DNA of 64,000 nucleotides, taken from positions 33,499,540 to 33,563,539 of the forward strand of contig NC_065884.2 of assembly GCF_932274485.2 (NCBI RefSeq). The letters are read 5' to 3'. Of the stretch, positions 21,658 to 33,598 are shown piece by piece (positions within the stretch are counted from its first letter, which is position 1; each line of letters begins with the position of its first letter). Both the position numbers and the translations under genes were made by a program. Under the pieces are notes generated by a model, which saw nothing but the letters and a program-made list of their open reading frames with translations, did no database searches and was not told the origin of the DNA. This DNA is from Patella vulgata. Lineage: Eukaryota > Mollusca > Gastropoda > Patellidae.

Positions 21658-24600
21658 CAGTGATGGGATTTTGCCCGTATATTCCGAACTTGTCCGGATC
21701 TTTTTTCCAAACGCCCAAAATTGTCCGACCGGGAGTATGCCCAATCGGACATCAAGACATGGTGAATAATATTCAAAATTCCGAAATTAATATAGTTTAC
21801 TGAGTGTATAACTACCACTCAACCAGATTATCGGCGATAATACGCTGGGTTTATTAGGTAATTAAGTGATCAACGTATTTATCGTGTTATACCGTCTAAA
21901 CCTACCTTGATTAACTACTTAATCTGCCTTGATTGACTGACTTAATCCTTTGTCGGACAATTCATGAATCTAATCTTAAACAGAAGTCATTGCTTTCCTT
22001 TTGTCGGACTATTCATCAATTCAATAAGAACTAGAACTGCGATGCCGTAATGATGGGTTTCACCGGTGCCACATTACCCTTGAAATTATGTCACTTCCGG
22101 TGCCAGTTACCCAGCAATATCAATTTCATTTATACATTTGTTACCATGTGTTACATATGTCAAAAAAGTGATCCTGACAAAATTTGTTACTAACTTACCG
22201 CTAAGTTAGCTGACTTTTTAATGGGAAATTTCTTGACAAGGGAAGATGCTAGAAGCAATTTTTGGACATCTATGATCGTATTGATCCAATCTATATTTCC
22301 ATTGGAATTTGAAATCAAATATCATAATGTTAAACGGATGATAAATATAACTCACTTCAAAACAATTTGAAGGCTAATAATACAGTTTTTGCCAAAATTA
22401 CATTACTTCCGGTGATAATAAAAATGGTACATTAATTCTATGAAATTATAAATGGCATAAGACCTCACATGGTGAAAATTTTATGATAATCGAATAATAA
22501 TTGACACTTTTATAGACCGAAACCTTGAAAAGTGACTTGTAGAATATCGTCTATATCTCTGCAACCGAACAAGTTAGAAACCATTTTGTGATATCTGTAT
22601 GGGTTTTTGCCCAAATGTCGTCATTTTCAGTGACAGTGAAAACGTTAAATTGGATTGACCTAGTCAAAGATGGCATGAGGCATTACATGGTAACAAAAAT
22701 TGAAAATCAAACGATAATTGACTCTTTTACATGCAAAATAACGTGAAAAGTGACGCATGCAAAATTGCCTATTTCTTGGCAACTGCGCTATTACAATCTA
22801 ATTTTGACATACATTGTCCTCGTATGGATTAATGCTACAAAATTATGAAAGTTGCGTAGAAATATCTTAAAATATGAAGACGATGAATGGGTTGTAAATA
22901 GTTGATTTTTACTCCTTTTTTTCAACCTTAAATCAAAATGGCGCAAATACAAAACCGATATAAAAAAAGCCACAAAAAACTAAGCCCGACATATTTTGCG
23001 CCTGTAGTAGGAGCATTCATCTTCATTGATAAGATTTGTAGAAATTAAGATTTTTCCTTAGGAAAAGACCTCCCGACCCGTCAAAATTTAAATTTTAGGC
23101 AAAATTACGTCACTTCCAGTGCCGACAGAAAACTTTATAGGCAGAAACAAGTTGAGAATTTGCACCAAGGAGTATATGAACTTTTTTTTTATACAAATCA
23201 GGTAATAAATAATTAATTTAGAACCCATAAACTGTAATAAAAATGCGAAAAGTCTTAAAAAGTGATCCTGACGAAATTGGTTATTTCTTTGCAAGAGAAG
23301 ATGCTAGAAGCTATTTTTTGACATATTTATTATCGTAATGATCCAATCTCTATTTCCATTGGAATGAAATATCATAATGGTAAACAAATACTAAATATAA
23401 CTCACTTCAAAAAAATATTTGTTTTGAAGGCTAAAAATACAGTTTTTGCTAAAATGACATTACTTCCGGTGAGAATGGAAATGTTAAATTAGTTTTATGA
23501 AATCAGAAATGGCATAAGGCATCACATGGTAAAAATTTTATGAAAATCGAATAATATTTGACACTGTTATGGACCAAAAACCTTGAAAAGTGACTAGTAG
23601 AAAATCGTCTATTTCTCTGCAACCTTACAAGTTAGAACCCATTTTGTGGTATCTATATGGTCGCATGGGTTCATTCTATTTGTTGATTGAAATTAAATAT
23701 CATACTTTTAAACAAATAACATATACGACTCATTTGAAATAAATATCGGTTTTGAAGGCTAAAATTCAGTTTTTGCCCAAATGACGTCACTTTCGGTGAC
23801 AGTAAAGGTGTTAAAATGGTTTAATCTAGTCAAACGTGGCATTCGGCATCAAATGGTGAAAGAAAATTGAATAATAGTTGATTCTTGTACAGGCAAAATA
23901 GCACGAAAGGTGACTCGTGCAAAATTGCCTATTTCTCGACAACTGCTGATATTACAAACTAATTTTGACATACATTCTCTTTGTATGGGTTATTGCTACG
24001 AGGTTATGAAAGTTACGATGAAATATTTTGAAATATGAAGACGGTGGATGGGTTGTAAATAGCTTAATTTTACACCTTTTTTCACCTTTTAATCAAAATA
24101 GCCCGAAAACGAAATCGAAATTAAAAAAACTGAGTCCGATGATTTGTGCGCCTTTGCGTGGCGTATACTTTTGGTAATATCAAATTTTGAAAAAATAATA
24201 TTTTCTTTCAAAAAGTTGTACCGAACTGTCAAAATTGTAGTTTTTGCTGATTTTACTTCACTTCCGGTGCCGACACAAATCTTTACCGGTAACACAAAAA
24301 ATGACATTTTGGACCATGCAGCATATGAACTTTCTTTTTTACAAATCGAATAATAAATAATTAATCCAGGACTGAAAAACTGAATTAGCCAATGGCGGCC
24401 AAGGAAAATTACGGACACAAAAAATGTTGACATTTTTAGTCAAATCGGATAACTCTTCAACCCTGGTTAAAATGCCATATAAAAATATTCATAAATAAAA
24501 AAAAATTTTGTAAAATTTTAAATTTACGAAATTTGGCGTATTAATATACGAAGATTCGTCGACAATCAAAAATAAAAAGTAGCACAGCTATGTGCCTGGT

Positions 24601-25889
24601 CTCCGGCTATGTCAAAATGCATCATATGTTAAAATTCGATGATTATTGTTAATACTACGGCATTATTTTAAAAAACGACAACTTCGGTGATTTCGGACAT
24701 TACGCATTGTCACAGAATGCCCAAAATAGATTTAATCTCTAAGTCACACCCACTTTCTCAATAAAACCGAAGAAATCGTATCGATCCGACATGTAGTTTC
24801 TGAGATACAATCAAATTGGAAAAAAAAAATAATAATAATAATAAGAATAATCTTAACAAAAACAATAGTGTTTCACACAATAATTTTAATCCACCTGTTT
24901 ACCGCGTGGTTTCTCAATTGTCGGGCATCTTAATCGCATTGATGTGAACCGACAGCATCTATAATAAACTAATCATAGATGTCACATATCGTAAGAGTCA
25001 TTTTGTCTACGATATCTTTTACGTCTTTTAAGAATCCATATAGAAATTATCATCCACAGTGGCACTTTCCCTTGATCTCGAGCGCGGCACGAATATTGCT
25101 TAACATAATAGTATTAGGCAGTGCTTACTATGAAGCTGTGTGATGTGAGTCACGTAGGCTATTAGTCTCTATTATGCAGAAAAATATTCTACGAATATGT
25201 TGAAGACTAGGAGTTTCTGGGTGACCGAGACTAGTACGCCGTACGCCGAAGTTGGTTGATGCTATACCGCACCCAGGAAAATAACAAAAAGGGGAGGAGC
25301 TACCAATAGCTATATGAGCAGAAATTCTAACGTATTTGTAGGCGGGAATTAAGAAACATGTCAATCATTCTGCTGTGTTGCCTATGATGCCTGTCACTCT
25401 GTCGTGACTATGAAAGAGTGTTATTCGCTGAAGTTAGCGATGCTTGTTTACTATTTCGGAAGTACTGCATTCATTTGCTGCCGTATAAACGAAGACACGT
25501 AATTCTAAAGGAATATTATGGTTGTGAATTTGATGCCGAAGCAGGATCGGCAAGCTTTCATTCAACATATTATGAAAATGCTTAATTTTGTAGGACATTT
25601 ACTGACATAAATTTGAATGCCGTACGGGAATTAAGTGTGAAAAATAGCGAGGTCACCAATTTTTATTACGTACGAGATTTGAATATTTTGTTGACATGTG
25701 ATTTTTAATTGTGGTATGAATTGAATACTGTACAGGAATTAAATATGAAAAATAGCGAGTTTCATTGAATATTTTGACATGTGACTTTTAATTGTGGTAC
25801 GAATTCGTCTGCTTAAATAATGATAAGAGTTATGCCCCTTTATTTTCGGTAAAATGTCCGACAAGTAAAAATTTGAAATCCCATCACTG
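21658..25889 (-). mobile_element. hAT-like element 3 (4232 bp), inverted, 8-bp target duplication
   Basis: The terminal CAGTGATGGGATTT begins at 21658 and the inverse AAATCCCATCACTG ends at 25889. The perfect 8-bp duplication ATGCAAAC flanks it (21650-21657 and 25890-25897). The left end here matches the right end of element 1 in reverse, so it lies in the opposite orientation. The first 340 bp and last 250 bp match element 1. The middle (about 22050-24450) is a diverged tandem array absent from elements 1 and 2. No hAT transposase frame is visible, so it is non-autonomous despite its length. Confidence 0.85.
22050..24450. repeat. Diverged higher-order tandem array inside hAT-like element 3
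   Basis: Phrases such as CACTTCCGGTG (near 22085, 22406, 23110, 23463, 23787, 24249), AAGGGAAGATGCTAGAAGC or AGAGAAGATGCTAGAAGC (22240, 23287) and GAATGGGTTGTAAATAG or its variant (22885, 24045) recur. Corresponding blocks are offset by about 1.06-1.16 kb, each made of about three shorter units of 210-490 bp. Non-coding, strongly AT-rich. Confidence 0.7.
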
Positions 25890-25897
25890 ATGCAAAC

Positions 25898-26513
25898 CAT
25901 GTAATAGACCTAAATGTAAAGTGTGTGCTACTATCACCGAATAGTGATACTAAATTCTACTTCTTTTTCAAATTTTATCTAAAAGCAGGATTGGCTTTGA
26001 CTGTTTTATAATCTTTGGATGCCAGTAGGCTTATTAAGAGAAACCTTGAGCAAAGATTTATACAGTTAACAATGCAGTCTGATCAATGCCAATCAAGTGT
26101 CAATGCTTTTTAATTCTTTATGGCTTAAAGCTTATTAGATCCTATAAATTATATTTCACTATGAAACTTTCAAATAATGAAATTTATATATTTTTTTAAC
26201 TTCTTTTCATTTGATGTGTTACAATATTTTTATCTTTAATTTGATTTGTTGAAATCATTGTCCTTTTGTCTGTATACAAAATAGTTACTTTAAAAGACAT
26301 CTACACACACACAAAGTGGGCAGATGAAATAAGAGACACACAGACAAGGAGATCGAATGCCTTGTATATAATTTGTAAATAATGTATTTTTAAAACTGTA
26401 TATAAAGTAATATTGAAATGAATTTGGAATTGGACTTTTAATGAACAGTGACCGCCTTCACCAGAATACTTCTCCAGTAATGAGCTATACACCCCCAATC
26501 CTAGCTCATCCAT
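25898..26513. other. No gene seen
   Basis: AT-rich spacer with no recognisable coding or repeat structure. Confidence 0.4.
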
Positions 26514-26819
26514 ATGTATGAAATATTACATATGTACATATGTATCACCTGGGTGCATATTCAAACGCAGAATAGCCACAAACACGCCGGTGATACTACT
26601 GTTAAAACCACCAGTCACATTACCAGTATAGACTTGAAACTTTTTTATATTAAGGCTATTTATTTAAATTGCCATAGTTCTAATGTTATATATTGTATAA
26701 CTTGTGAGTTTTGTAAGAAACAGTATGTTGGCCAAACTATCATCCCCTTTAGTACCAGACTTAATAGTCATAGAAGCAGCACTCATGCTGTCGATCGCCA
26801 TTGCCGCCAATTGCGATAA
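26514..26819 (+). pseudogene. Penelope-like element, GIY-YIG endonuclease fragment
   Basis: The frame contains NCHSSNVIYCITCEFCKKQY followed by VGQTIIPFSTRLNSHRS. Paired cysteines, the VIYCI ... QYVGQT core and the RLNSHRS helix are characteristic of the GIY-YIG endonuclease that ends Penelope-like retroelement proteins. The upstream residues (GDTTVKTTSHITSIDLKLFY) also fit the family's linker. The frame ends within the domain and no reverse transcriptase is seen upstream, so this is a short 3' relic. A stand-alone GIY-YIG gene is less likely given the flanking decay. Confidence 0.55.
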
Positions 26820-28160
26820 AAATATGATTTTGGTGGTAAAATATTCAATCTGGCGAAATTTTGGGTGATAACTTTTTCCTGTATGGCTATTCTTTTTTAG
26901 CCGTGGCTATAAATTTTTCTTGCCACAAAGCTTTGATTTCCACACCAAGCATACACGTTACAGTCTATTGCGCTTGACTGAGTCAGTTATCAATCAATTA
27001 AGTGCCAATAATAGAGATATCTTTTGTCTTTTGATCAATCTCGGATTAGTGTTGATTAGTATTTACAGTAAGAGTAGTAATAAACTAATGAAGAGACAAA
27101 AGATTTAATTATATTTTGTCTTCAAATACGAATTGGTGGATATTTTGACGATTTCTACATATTCAAAATGGCGGACTCTGTGAATAATACTTGTTCGATT
27201 TGTTTGGGATTATTGAATTATGACGTTTGTTTTATTTTTTTCTTACTACTGTTGTTCATATCATTAATAAATGAAGCCAGGTTTGTTGTTACAGTTTATA
27301 ATTGCGTATATATTCTTTCTTTGGGTTGTCGAAAGTCAGTTATCACATGACATGAGTCGTAAGCGAAAAATTGAACAGCCTTCGTATGCTCCAAGTCTAC
27401 AGATAATACTGACATGTTCAGCTCTCGTCCATCTAGTATTATTACATCCTTGAATGTTGAAGCAATATCAACTTCTACAATAGGTCTGCATGTAGGCTAC
27501 CTCAAAAGTTCGCGACTGAGAAAAATTTTGCAAAAGAAAAATCTTAAAGGGGCATTATGGGAGATTAGATAAAGAACTGGCAGTACTCACTATAATAGTT
27601 AAAAATAGATTACGTGAATAAAATATGCTAGAAATTTCAGTCAAATTGCTCCACTCTGAACTGAGATATTAGCTTTTGAATTTTAGGCCTAGCCTCGATC
27701 ATCATTACTAAAGTCGGTACAATAAAAAAAAATAGTCCCGATTATCCATTTTTGTTTAAGCGCATTCTGAAAAGGTAGATCTTTTAACGATGAATGGAAA
27801 TTTTCAGATATACAGATATTCATTAAAAACAAATACACTGAAATTTTCAGATGTACAGATATTCATTAAAAACAAATACACTGTGTAATTTAATGTTACT
27901 AAGTAATGGAAAAGTGGTTAACCCAGATGTTGAAAAAACTTTAAAAAAATGGGCTTCTGCTAAACAGAGAAGAATTTGTAAATTGTAATATCATATGTAT
28001 ATTGTATGTACTTGTGTACTTATGTAAAAAAAAAAAAAAAATACTGAAAAAATCTTATAGATATTTGTTCTTTATTATGGCGGAGAAAATATATGGCTAA
28101 TAAATTAAAATGAAAAATTGGCGGAAAAAAAATGAAACCCAGAGTGAGCACTGCATAGAA
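26820..28160. other. Decayed region with unassigned coding-like pieces
   Basis: Open pieces include MADSVNNTCSICLGLLNYD at 27168, MSRKRKIEQPSYAPS at 27352 and, in another frame, a Ser/Thr-rich stretch at about 27391-27568. They look more protein-like than chance but are unrecognised and lie in different frames. TTAAAGGGGCATTATGGGAG at 27545 may mark a terminal repeat. A poly-A run lies at 28027. Confidence 0.3.
27797..27882. repeat. 43-bp tandem duplication
   Basis: GAAATTTTCAGATATACAG ... AAATACACT occurs twice back to back, differing by one base. Confidence 0.9.
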
Positions 28161-28162
28161 GT

Positions 28163-28384
28163 AATATTAAATTGAAAAAGTTTGGAAAATCACCTCACAT
28201 AGCCCCACACTTTAATACACCTGGTCATAAATCTTATGTCTGCACTTTGCTGGATAAAATCCATAATGTCTGCGTATACTCACAAGGTGCCAATCATACT
28301 TTCCGAACTCCTAGTGACGTCAAAACTTGGCGGAAGTATCCGATTTTCACATTATGTCTCGTCTGTGATAAATGGTATATATGA
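28163..28384 (+). pseudogene. Possible tail of a Penelope-like element
   Basis: The frame reads KKFGKSPHIAPHFNTPGHKS then YVCTLLDKIHN. The HFNxPGH motif is common just after the GIY-YIG core of Penelope-like proteins. It lies 1.3 kb from the fragment at 26514-26819, so a link to that fragment is only an inference. Confidence 0.3.
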
Positions 28385-28714
28385 ATTTTACTTTATCACC
28401 CAATAATACATTCTACAGTAGATATCGTTTGTGTGATATATTTCATAATCTACTGAAAAGGAACTACTTTTTTTTATTTTCAAAGAACAGTTCATTTCTT
28501 ATTAAAAATAACTTTTTTTAATATTAAAAATGAACTATTGTTATTCAATTGACCTTGATGGAAACACTGGGTCAATATAAAGGAATTGCAATGGTTGAAT
28601 TGCTGTCAAAAAATGATGTATCTCTACGCCATAATGTTCAGTAAAAGTTAAATCTACAGCAAAGAATTATATTTATCTATTTGTGCATGTAAGAAGGGAT
28701 TGGGTGATAAATAA

Positions 28715-28856
28715 AATCTCCTACTCGTTTTTTTTTATATCAAAAAATATCAACACTCGTTGATAAAGTAAAAAAAACTCGGCAGAGCCTCGTTTTTTTT
28801 TACTTTATCAAATTGTGTTGATATTTTTTGATATCAAAAAAGACTGGTAGGAGATT
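28715..28856. repeat. Foldback element, 142 bp, arms about 65 bp
   Basis: AATCTCCTAC ... GATATCAAAAAA-type arms pair across a centre at about 28785 (GGCAGAGCC). The left arm opens with AATCTCCTACTCG and the right arm closes with GACTGGTAGGAGATT. Runs of T and A make up much of the stem. No flanking duplication was resolved. Confidence 0.8.
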
Positions 28857-29204
28857 CTCTATATATTGCTTCAATTGTCAAGTAATTTCAAGAATGACTG
28901 TCAGAATTATATCGTGGAAGAAGTAAACTTTAGATATTCTTTTCTTTTATTTGCCATATTTTCAAATTTAGTCTATAGAAGATTTTCATTTTTTCACTTC
29001 TGAACAGCCTTGGGTATTTGTTTAATGAACATGCAAACAATATGCCGTCGACTTTTTTTTACCCTGACGTGACTTCAGAGGTGTGCCAAGACTTTGTTTT
29101 TAACCACTCCTACTACTGGTGTCACCGTATCAAGTTTATTATGACTTGGATCCCATCTAAGTTTTTGTTATTCAAATGGTTTTGGATTCCTATTCTCTTT
29201 ATAT
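28857..29204. other. No gene seen
   Basis: AT-rich spacer between the foldback and a family B element. Confidence 0.4.
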
Positions 29205-29279
29205 TTATTTGGATTCACATTAAAATGTGGTCGTATATTGTCATCGCCCTCATCCATCTGTCGGTGCATCGGTCCAGCG

Positions 29280-30896
29280 CAGTGATGGGATTTCAAAATT
29301 TTTCTTGTCGGACATTTTTACCGAAAATAAAGGGACATAACTCTTATCGTTATTTAAGAAGGCAGTTTTTAGACCACACACAAAAATCATGTCTCGACAA
29401 AATATTCAAATTCGTACGTAATAAAAAATAGGTGCACCTCTGTATTTTTCATATTTAATTCCTGTACGGTATTCAAATTTATGTCAGTAATATTCCTCCA
29501 AAACTACGTGATGTCGTAATACGATAGAATGAAAGCGTGCCGACTACTGCCGTTCCGTACTGTTTCAAATTCCTCCAAAATTAACATATTTTTCGGGTCA
29601 TAAGACGATACAGTTTTCAGCAGAAGTCTGGCATTCGTCTTATACTCCGTTTCGACTTATATACGGAGGGTAAAAAAAGATATCCCGAAATTTATTTGGC
29701 AGTAAACGTCGCTCTACCTCAACGAGCGAGTGACACCATCTGCTAAATAATCGCATTCGACTCTAGCACGCACTATCGTCTAATACAATTAAGTACTTAC
29801 ACTATTCCAATCGACATATTCGTCAACATTGCCTAGCGTACTTATTTCTTTATTTAAAAACATAAACCCCATTCAAAATATAATCATAAATCCGACAATA
29901 TGCCATCAAAATAGAATCTTTTCTTTGACATTAGACACATGAAATTTGTCACGTATTCATTTCATAGTTTCACGCGTCTCGCAAGATTTCAGTTATCGTA
30001 CTATAACCGCCACTCGACAAACCTCAGCAGATTCCAGTTTTTTCATACAAATATTTCAAAGTCTGAAGCTGTTTTTCTTTCAAGTCTATCAGATTTTCTT
30101 CAAACAAGGACAACTTTGCTCTGAAAATGCTAAACACGCTTCGAACGACGTTTATAACTTCTTTTTAAAACCAGCAAGTTTTCCTAATAAGTAAACCGGT
30201 GCCGCAATCAATTGTATAGGCGTAGGTACATATCACTTACTGTCATACAGCCAAGGCTAGATGTAGAGTAACAGATCTGCCGAGTTTTGCCGAGTGCTAT
30301 AACTGCGTGCGATCAGAAACAGAGTTAGCAATGTCTAGTATTTTTCGGATATGTGTGTGTGTGAAATAGCTTTATTTAACGCACACTTCCACCGAAGTGA
30401 TATCGCAGACGAGTTATCAGATACATATTGATTTGGGGTGTTATGTACAATTAGGATATATGACATGAGTGACTAATTTCTACGTGCTGTCGGCCGACAT
30501 CAAGGAGATTAAAACATCCGACACTGTGGAAATCATGGGTCAATCACGTAGCTTAAGTTTATAATCACTGTTATTGGATTGATACATATTCCGACAGAGG
30601 AGAAGTAATGACTTCTGTTCAGGATTGGATTGAGGCAGATTAACTAGTTTATCAAGGTGGGTGTTTGGACTATAAAACGATAAAAATGTTGATTACCTAG
30701 TCAATCCAGCGTGTTATCAACGATAATCTGGTTGAGTGGTAGTTATACACTCAGTAAACTACATTAATTTTGGAATTTTGAATATTATTCACCATGTCTG
30801 GATGTCCGATTGGGCATATTCCTGGTCGAACAATTTTGGGCGTTTGGAAAATAACGTCGGACAAGTCCGGAATATACGGGCGAAATCCCATCCCTG
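29280..30896 (+). mobile_element. hAT-like non-autonomous element 2 (1617 bp)
   Basis: CAGTGATGGGATTT opens at 29280 and the slightly changed AAATCCCATCCCTG closes at 30896. The first 200 bp and last 250 bp match element 1. The flanks (GTCCAGCG and GGCTAGCT) match at only 5 of 8 positions, so the target duplication is decayed and this copy may be older. It sits in the left arm of a family B element. Confidence 0.75.
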
Positions 30897-31507
30897 GGCT
30901 AGCTTCCACAATTGCTTGTGGTCACCATCGAGGCTAAAGTTAATATCCGATTGACTTTAGATTTATACACAGTGTTTAAGGTCATTCGACGAAGAAGTCT
31001 ATTGATTTTCAACGATTTCCAATAATTACTGCCAGAATTATGGCCCTTGATCACTCTGAAAAATCTTGTGGACGCTCTTGAGGCTAAAGTTAATATCTGA
31101 TCGACTTTAAATTTATACACAGTCTTTAAGGTCATAAGACGAAGAAGCCTATCGATTTTCAGCGATTTCCGATAATTACTGCCAGAGTTATGGCCGATAA
31201 TCACTTTGAAAAATCTTGTGGACACTCTCGAGGTTAAAGTTAATTATATCCGATAGACTTTATAAATTTATGCAGTGTTTAAGGTCATGAGATGAAGAAG
31301 CCTATTGATTTTCAATGATTTCCAATAATTACTGCCAGAGTTATGGCCCTTGATCACTTTGAAAAATCTTGTGGATGTGTTTGAGACAATAGTTATCTAT
31401 TTGATTTTATATTTATACACCGTGTTTTCGCCAATATATAAACGTTTCAATTGACTTTAGATTGATACAGCGTTTAAGGTCTTCAGCCGAACAAGTATAT
31501 TGATTTT

Positions 31508-32293
31508 CAATCATTTTTGTAAGCCCACATGGAAATATGGACGTATATTGCCAGTGCCCCCGTCCTTCCGCCATCCACAATTTTTTTTGAACGTGCTAAC
31601 TCCAAAAGTTATTATCCGATTGTTTTAAAATTGATATATGTGGTTCACATTGGGAGATGAAGAAGCCTATTTAATTCCAATAATTTCTGTTCATTACGTT
31701 TAGAGTTATGGCCCTTGTTTCACTTTGTTGAACCTTGTGGACGCTATTACGCCAAAAGTGATCATCCAATATTTGTGAAATTTATATGCATTATTTAAAT
31801 TAGTGAAACGAAGAAGTCTATTGAATTTCATCAATTTCCGTTTATTACATCTAAGGTTATGGCCCTTGTTTCACTTTATTGAACCTTGTGAATGCTTGAT
31901 TGATGAAAGTTATCATCAGATACGTATGAAATTTATATGCATCATTTAAATTTGTGAAACAGAGGTCTATTGAATTTCAGCAATTTCCATTAATAATTTC
32001 TAGAGTTATGGCCCTTGTTTTACTTTGTGAACCTTGTGAACGTTTGAATGACAAAAGCCTGTCAAATTTCAACAATTTCTGTAGACTACTTCCAGAGTTG
32101 AGGCCTTTGTTTCAGTTTGTAGAACCTTGTGAACCCTCAAACTACAAAATGTATAATTTGATCTGTATGGAACTGACTTAGTTGTAAAGGCCCCCAATTA
32201 CCTACAAAGGAATAAATATGCAACAACCCTTGTCAACCGCTCTGACAATTAGCTGCTGTCGGCGTATGTTTTGTTGCCTGGCAACCTATTTTT
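31508..32293 (+). mobile_element. Family C element nested in the B element
   Basis: The left end reads TAAGCCCACATGGAAATATGG then ACGTATATTGCC, a decayed form of the usual hairpin. About four C monomers follow, then the right end GTCGGCGTATGTTTTGTTGC with palindrome GTTGCCTGGCAAC at about 32274-32286. The flanks rejoin the B right arm: ATTTTT on the left and ATAACTTGAACAGC on the right, compared with ATTTTTATGACTTGAACAG in the intact copy at about 4848. Confidence 0.75.
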
Positions 32294-32566
32294 GATAACT
32301 TGAACAGCTAAATCCATGATATTAATGTTTTGTATACTAAACATTAGCATGGGGCAAAACTAAAAGCCAAACAAATTCTAATGATTCTATGATAATTACT
32401 TAATGAGTTGTTACTCTTAATCAGATTTTAGTGTATTATAGACAATAGAAAAAATATGCGACAACTCTTGTTGACTGCTTGGACGACTAAGATGTTGTGG
32501 GCGTATGTTTCGTTGCCTGGCAACCTATCTTTAACTGTTAATGTCTTGTAATAATTGTATTTTCAG

Positions 32567-32701
32567 GAAAGAAATGAGGATATTAAGACCAAAGGTGTAT
32601 ATCAATCTGTTAAAGCAATTTGTGCTATTCTCGCTAAAACTGAAACAACAGAAATAACCAAAGCTTTAGACAGATTGGAAAGAGCTATACTTGATCTGAA
32701 T
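32567..32701 (+). CDS. Exon of a PI3K-like host gene (upstream of the C2 domain)
   Basis: The exon follows TATTTTCAG and ends at AAT|GTAAGT, both good splice sites. It is 135 bp, phase 0 at both ends, and encodes 45 residues (ERNEDIKTKGVYQSVKAICA ... RLERAILDLN), helical and charged. It starts only 35 bp after the right end of a family B element. Phase is compatible with the next exon at 37744. In class II PI3Ks a helical segment separates the Ras-binding domain from the first C2 domain; this placement is inference. Confidence 0.65.
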
Positions 32702-32756
32702 GTAAGTAGATTTTGTATGTATACGATAACTAAACAGGACAAAAACCTTCCTGGAT

Positions 32757-33556
32757 TATTTTTATACGCCTTCACGTAGTTTGGACTTACAAGTTGCCCA
32801 CATCCGTCAGTCCTTCAACAATTTTTATACGTCCACATTTTCGTGTGGACGTATATTGTCGTCGCCCCTGTCCGTCCGTCCACAATTGTTTGTGGACACT
32901 CTACAGGTCACAATTCTTATCCGATTTTGACGAAACTTGACATATAGGTTTATCTCCAAAGATTTCGGCTGCTTTCGATATTGGCATGTATCGGATCGAA
33001 ACTTCATGGATTATGGCCCCTGTTTGTACGAAAAATCACGTTTTTAGCTTGTGGACCCTATAGAGGTCACAATTTTTATCCGATTTTGTTGAAACTTGAA
33101 ATGTAAGTTTATAACCCAAAGATCTCGGTTCCTTACCATATACGCGCATATCGGACTGTAACTTCCTGAATTATGGCCCCTGATTGTACGAAAAATCACG
33201 TTTTTAGCTTGTGGACCCTATAGAGGTCATAATTTTTATCCAATTTAAAAAAAACGTATTATTATATCACCGTTACACCATAAGGACGGCTGAGTTCGAA
33301 TTTCGTGAAAATCAGCCCAAAACTGACAGACAAAATGGTTGTGGATCCTATGGAGGTCACAATTTTTATCCGATTTTGTTGAAACTTGAAATGTAAGTTT
33401 ATAACACAAAGATCTCGGTTCCTTTTGATATTTGCGCATATCGAATTGTAATTTCCTGAATTATGGCCCTTGATTGTAGGAAAAATCACTTTCTTTTTAG
33501 CTTGTTCTCTATCCATCTCTCGAAAATGTGGGCGTATCCTGCCTGGCAGCCGTTGG
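32757..33556 (+). mobile_element. Family A element, short complete copy
   Basis: A broken partial left end (TTATTTTTATACGCC, 32757) is followed by a good left end at 32821 (ATACGTCCACAT, loop TTTC or TTCG type, GTGTGGACGTAT, then CCGTCCGTCC). About four monomers follow, then GAAAATGTGGGCGTATCC and the hairpin CTGCCTGGCAG at about 33538-33550. It lies in the intron after the exon at 32567-32701. Confidence 0.75.
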
Positions 33557-33598
33557 TTCGTTAACTTGATAGAGGCTTTTAATACTGTGGTCCTTTGC

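Larger units (their letters stand above)
29205..32532 (+). mobile_element. Family B element hosting a hAT-like and a C element
   Basis: The decayed left end (ATTCACATTAAAATGTGG, TCGTATATTGTCATCG) is followed directly by the hAT-like insert at 29280-30896. B sequence resumes with CCACAATTGCTTGTGG. B monomers run to about 31507, then a family C element (31508-32293) interrupts before the B right arm resumes at ATAACTTGAACAGC. The right end has GTGGGCGTATGTTTCGTTGC with the palindrome GTTGCCTGGCAAC near 32513-32525. The order of events is B first, then C and the hAT-like insert. Confidence 0.75.

Noticed and set aside
29018-29431. 137-residue frame crossing the B left end and hAT-like element 2
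   Set aside because: It spans an insertion junction between two repeats, so it cannot be an ancestral gene.
30899-31225. Open frames in family B arrays with FKVIKGHNSGSNYRKSLKIN
   Set aside because: Same cause: translation of the tandem monomer, no start or splice signals, no family resemblance.
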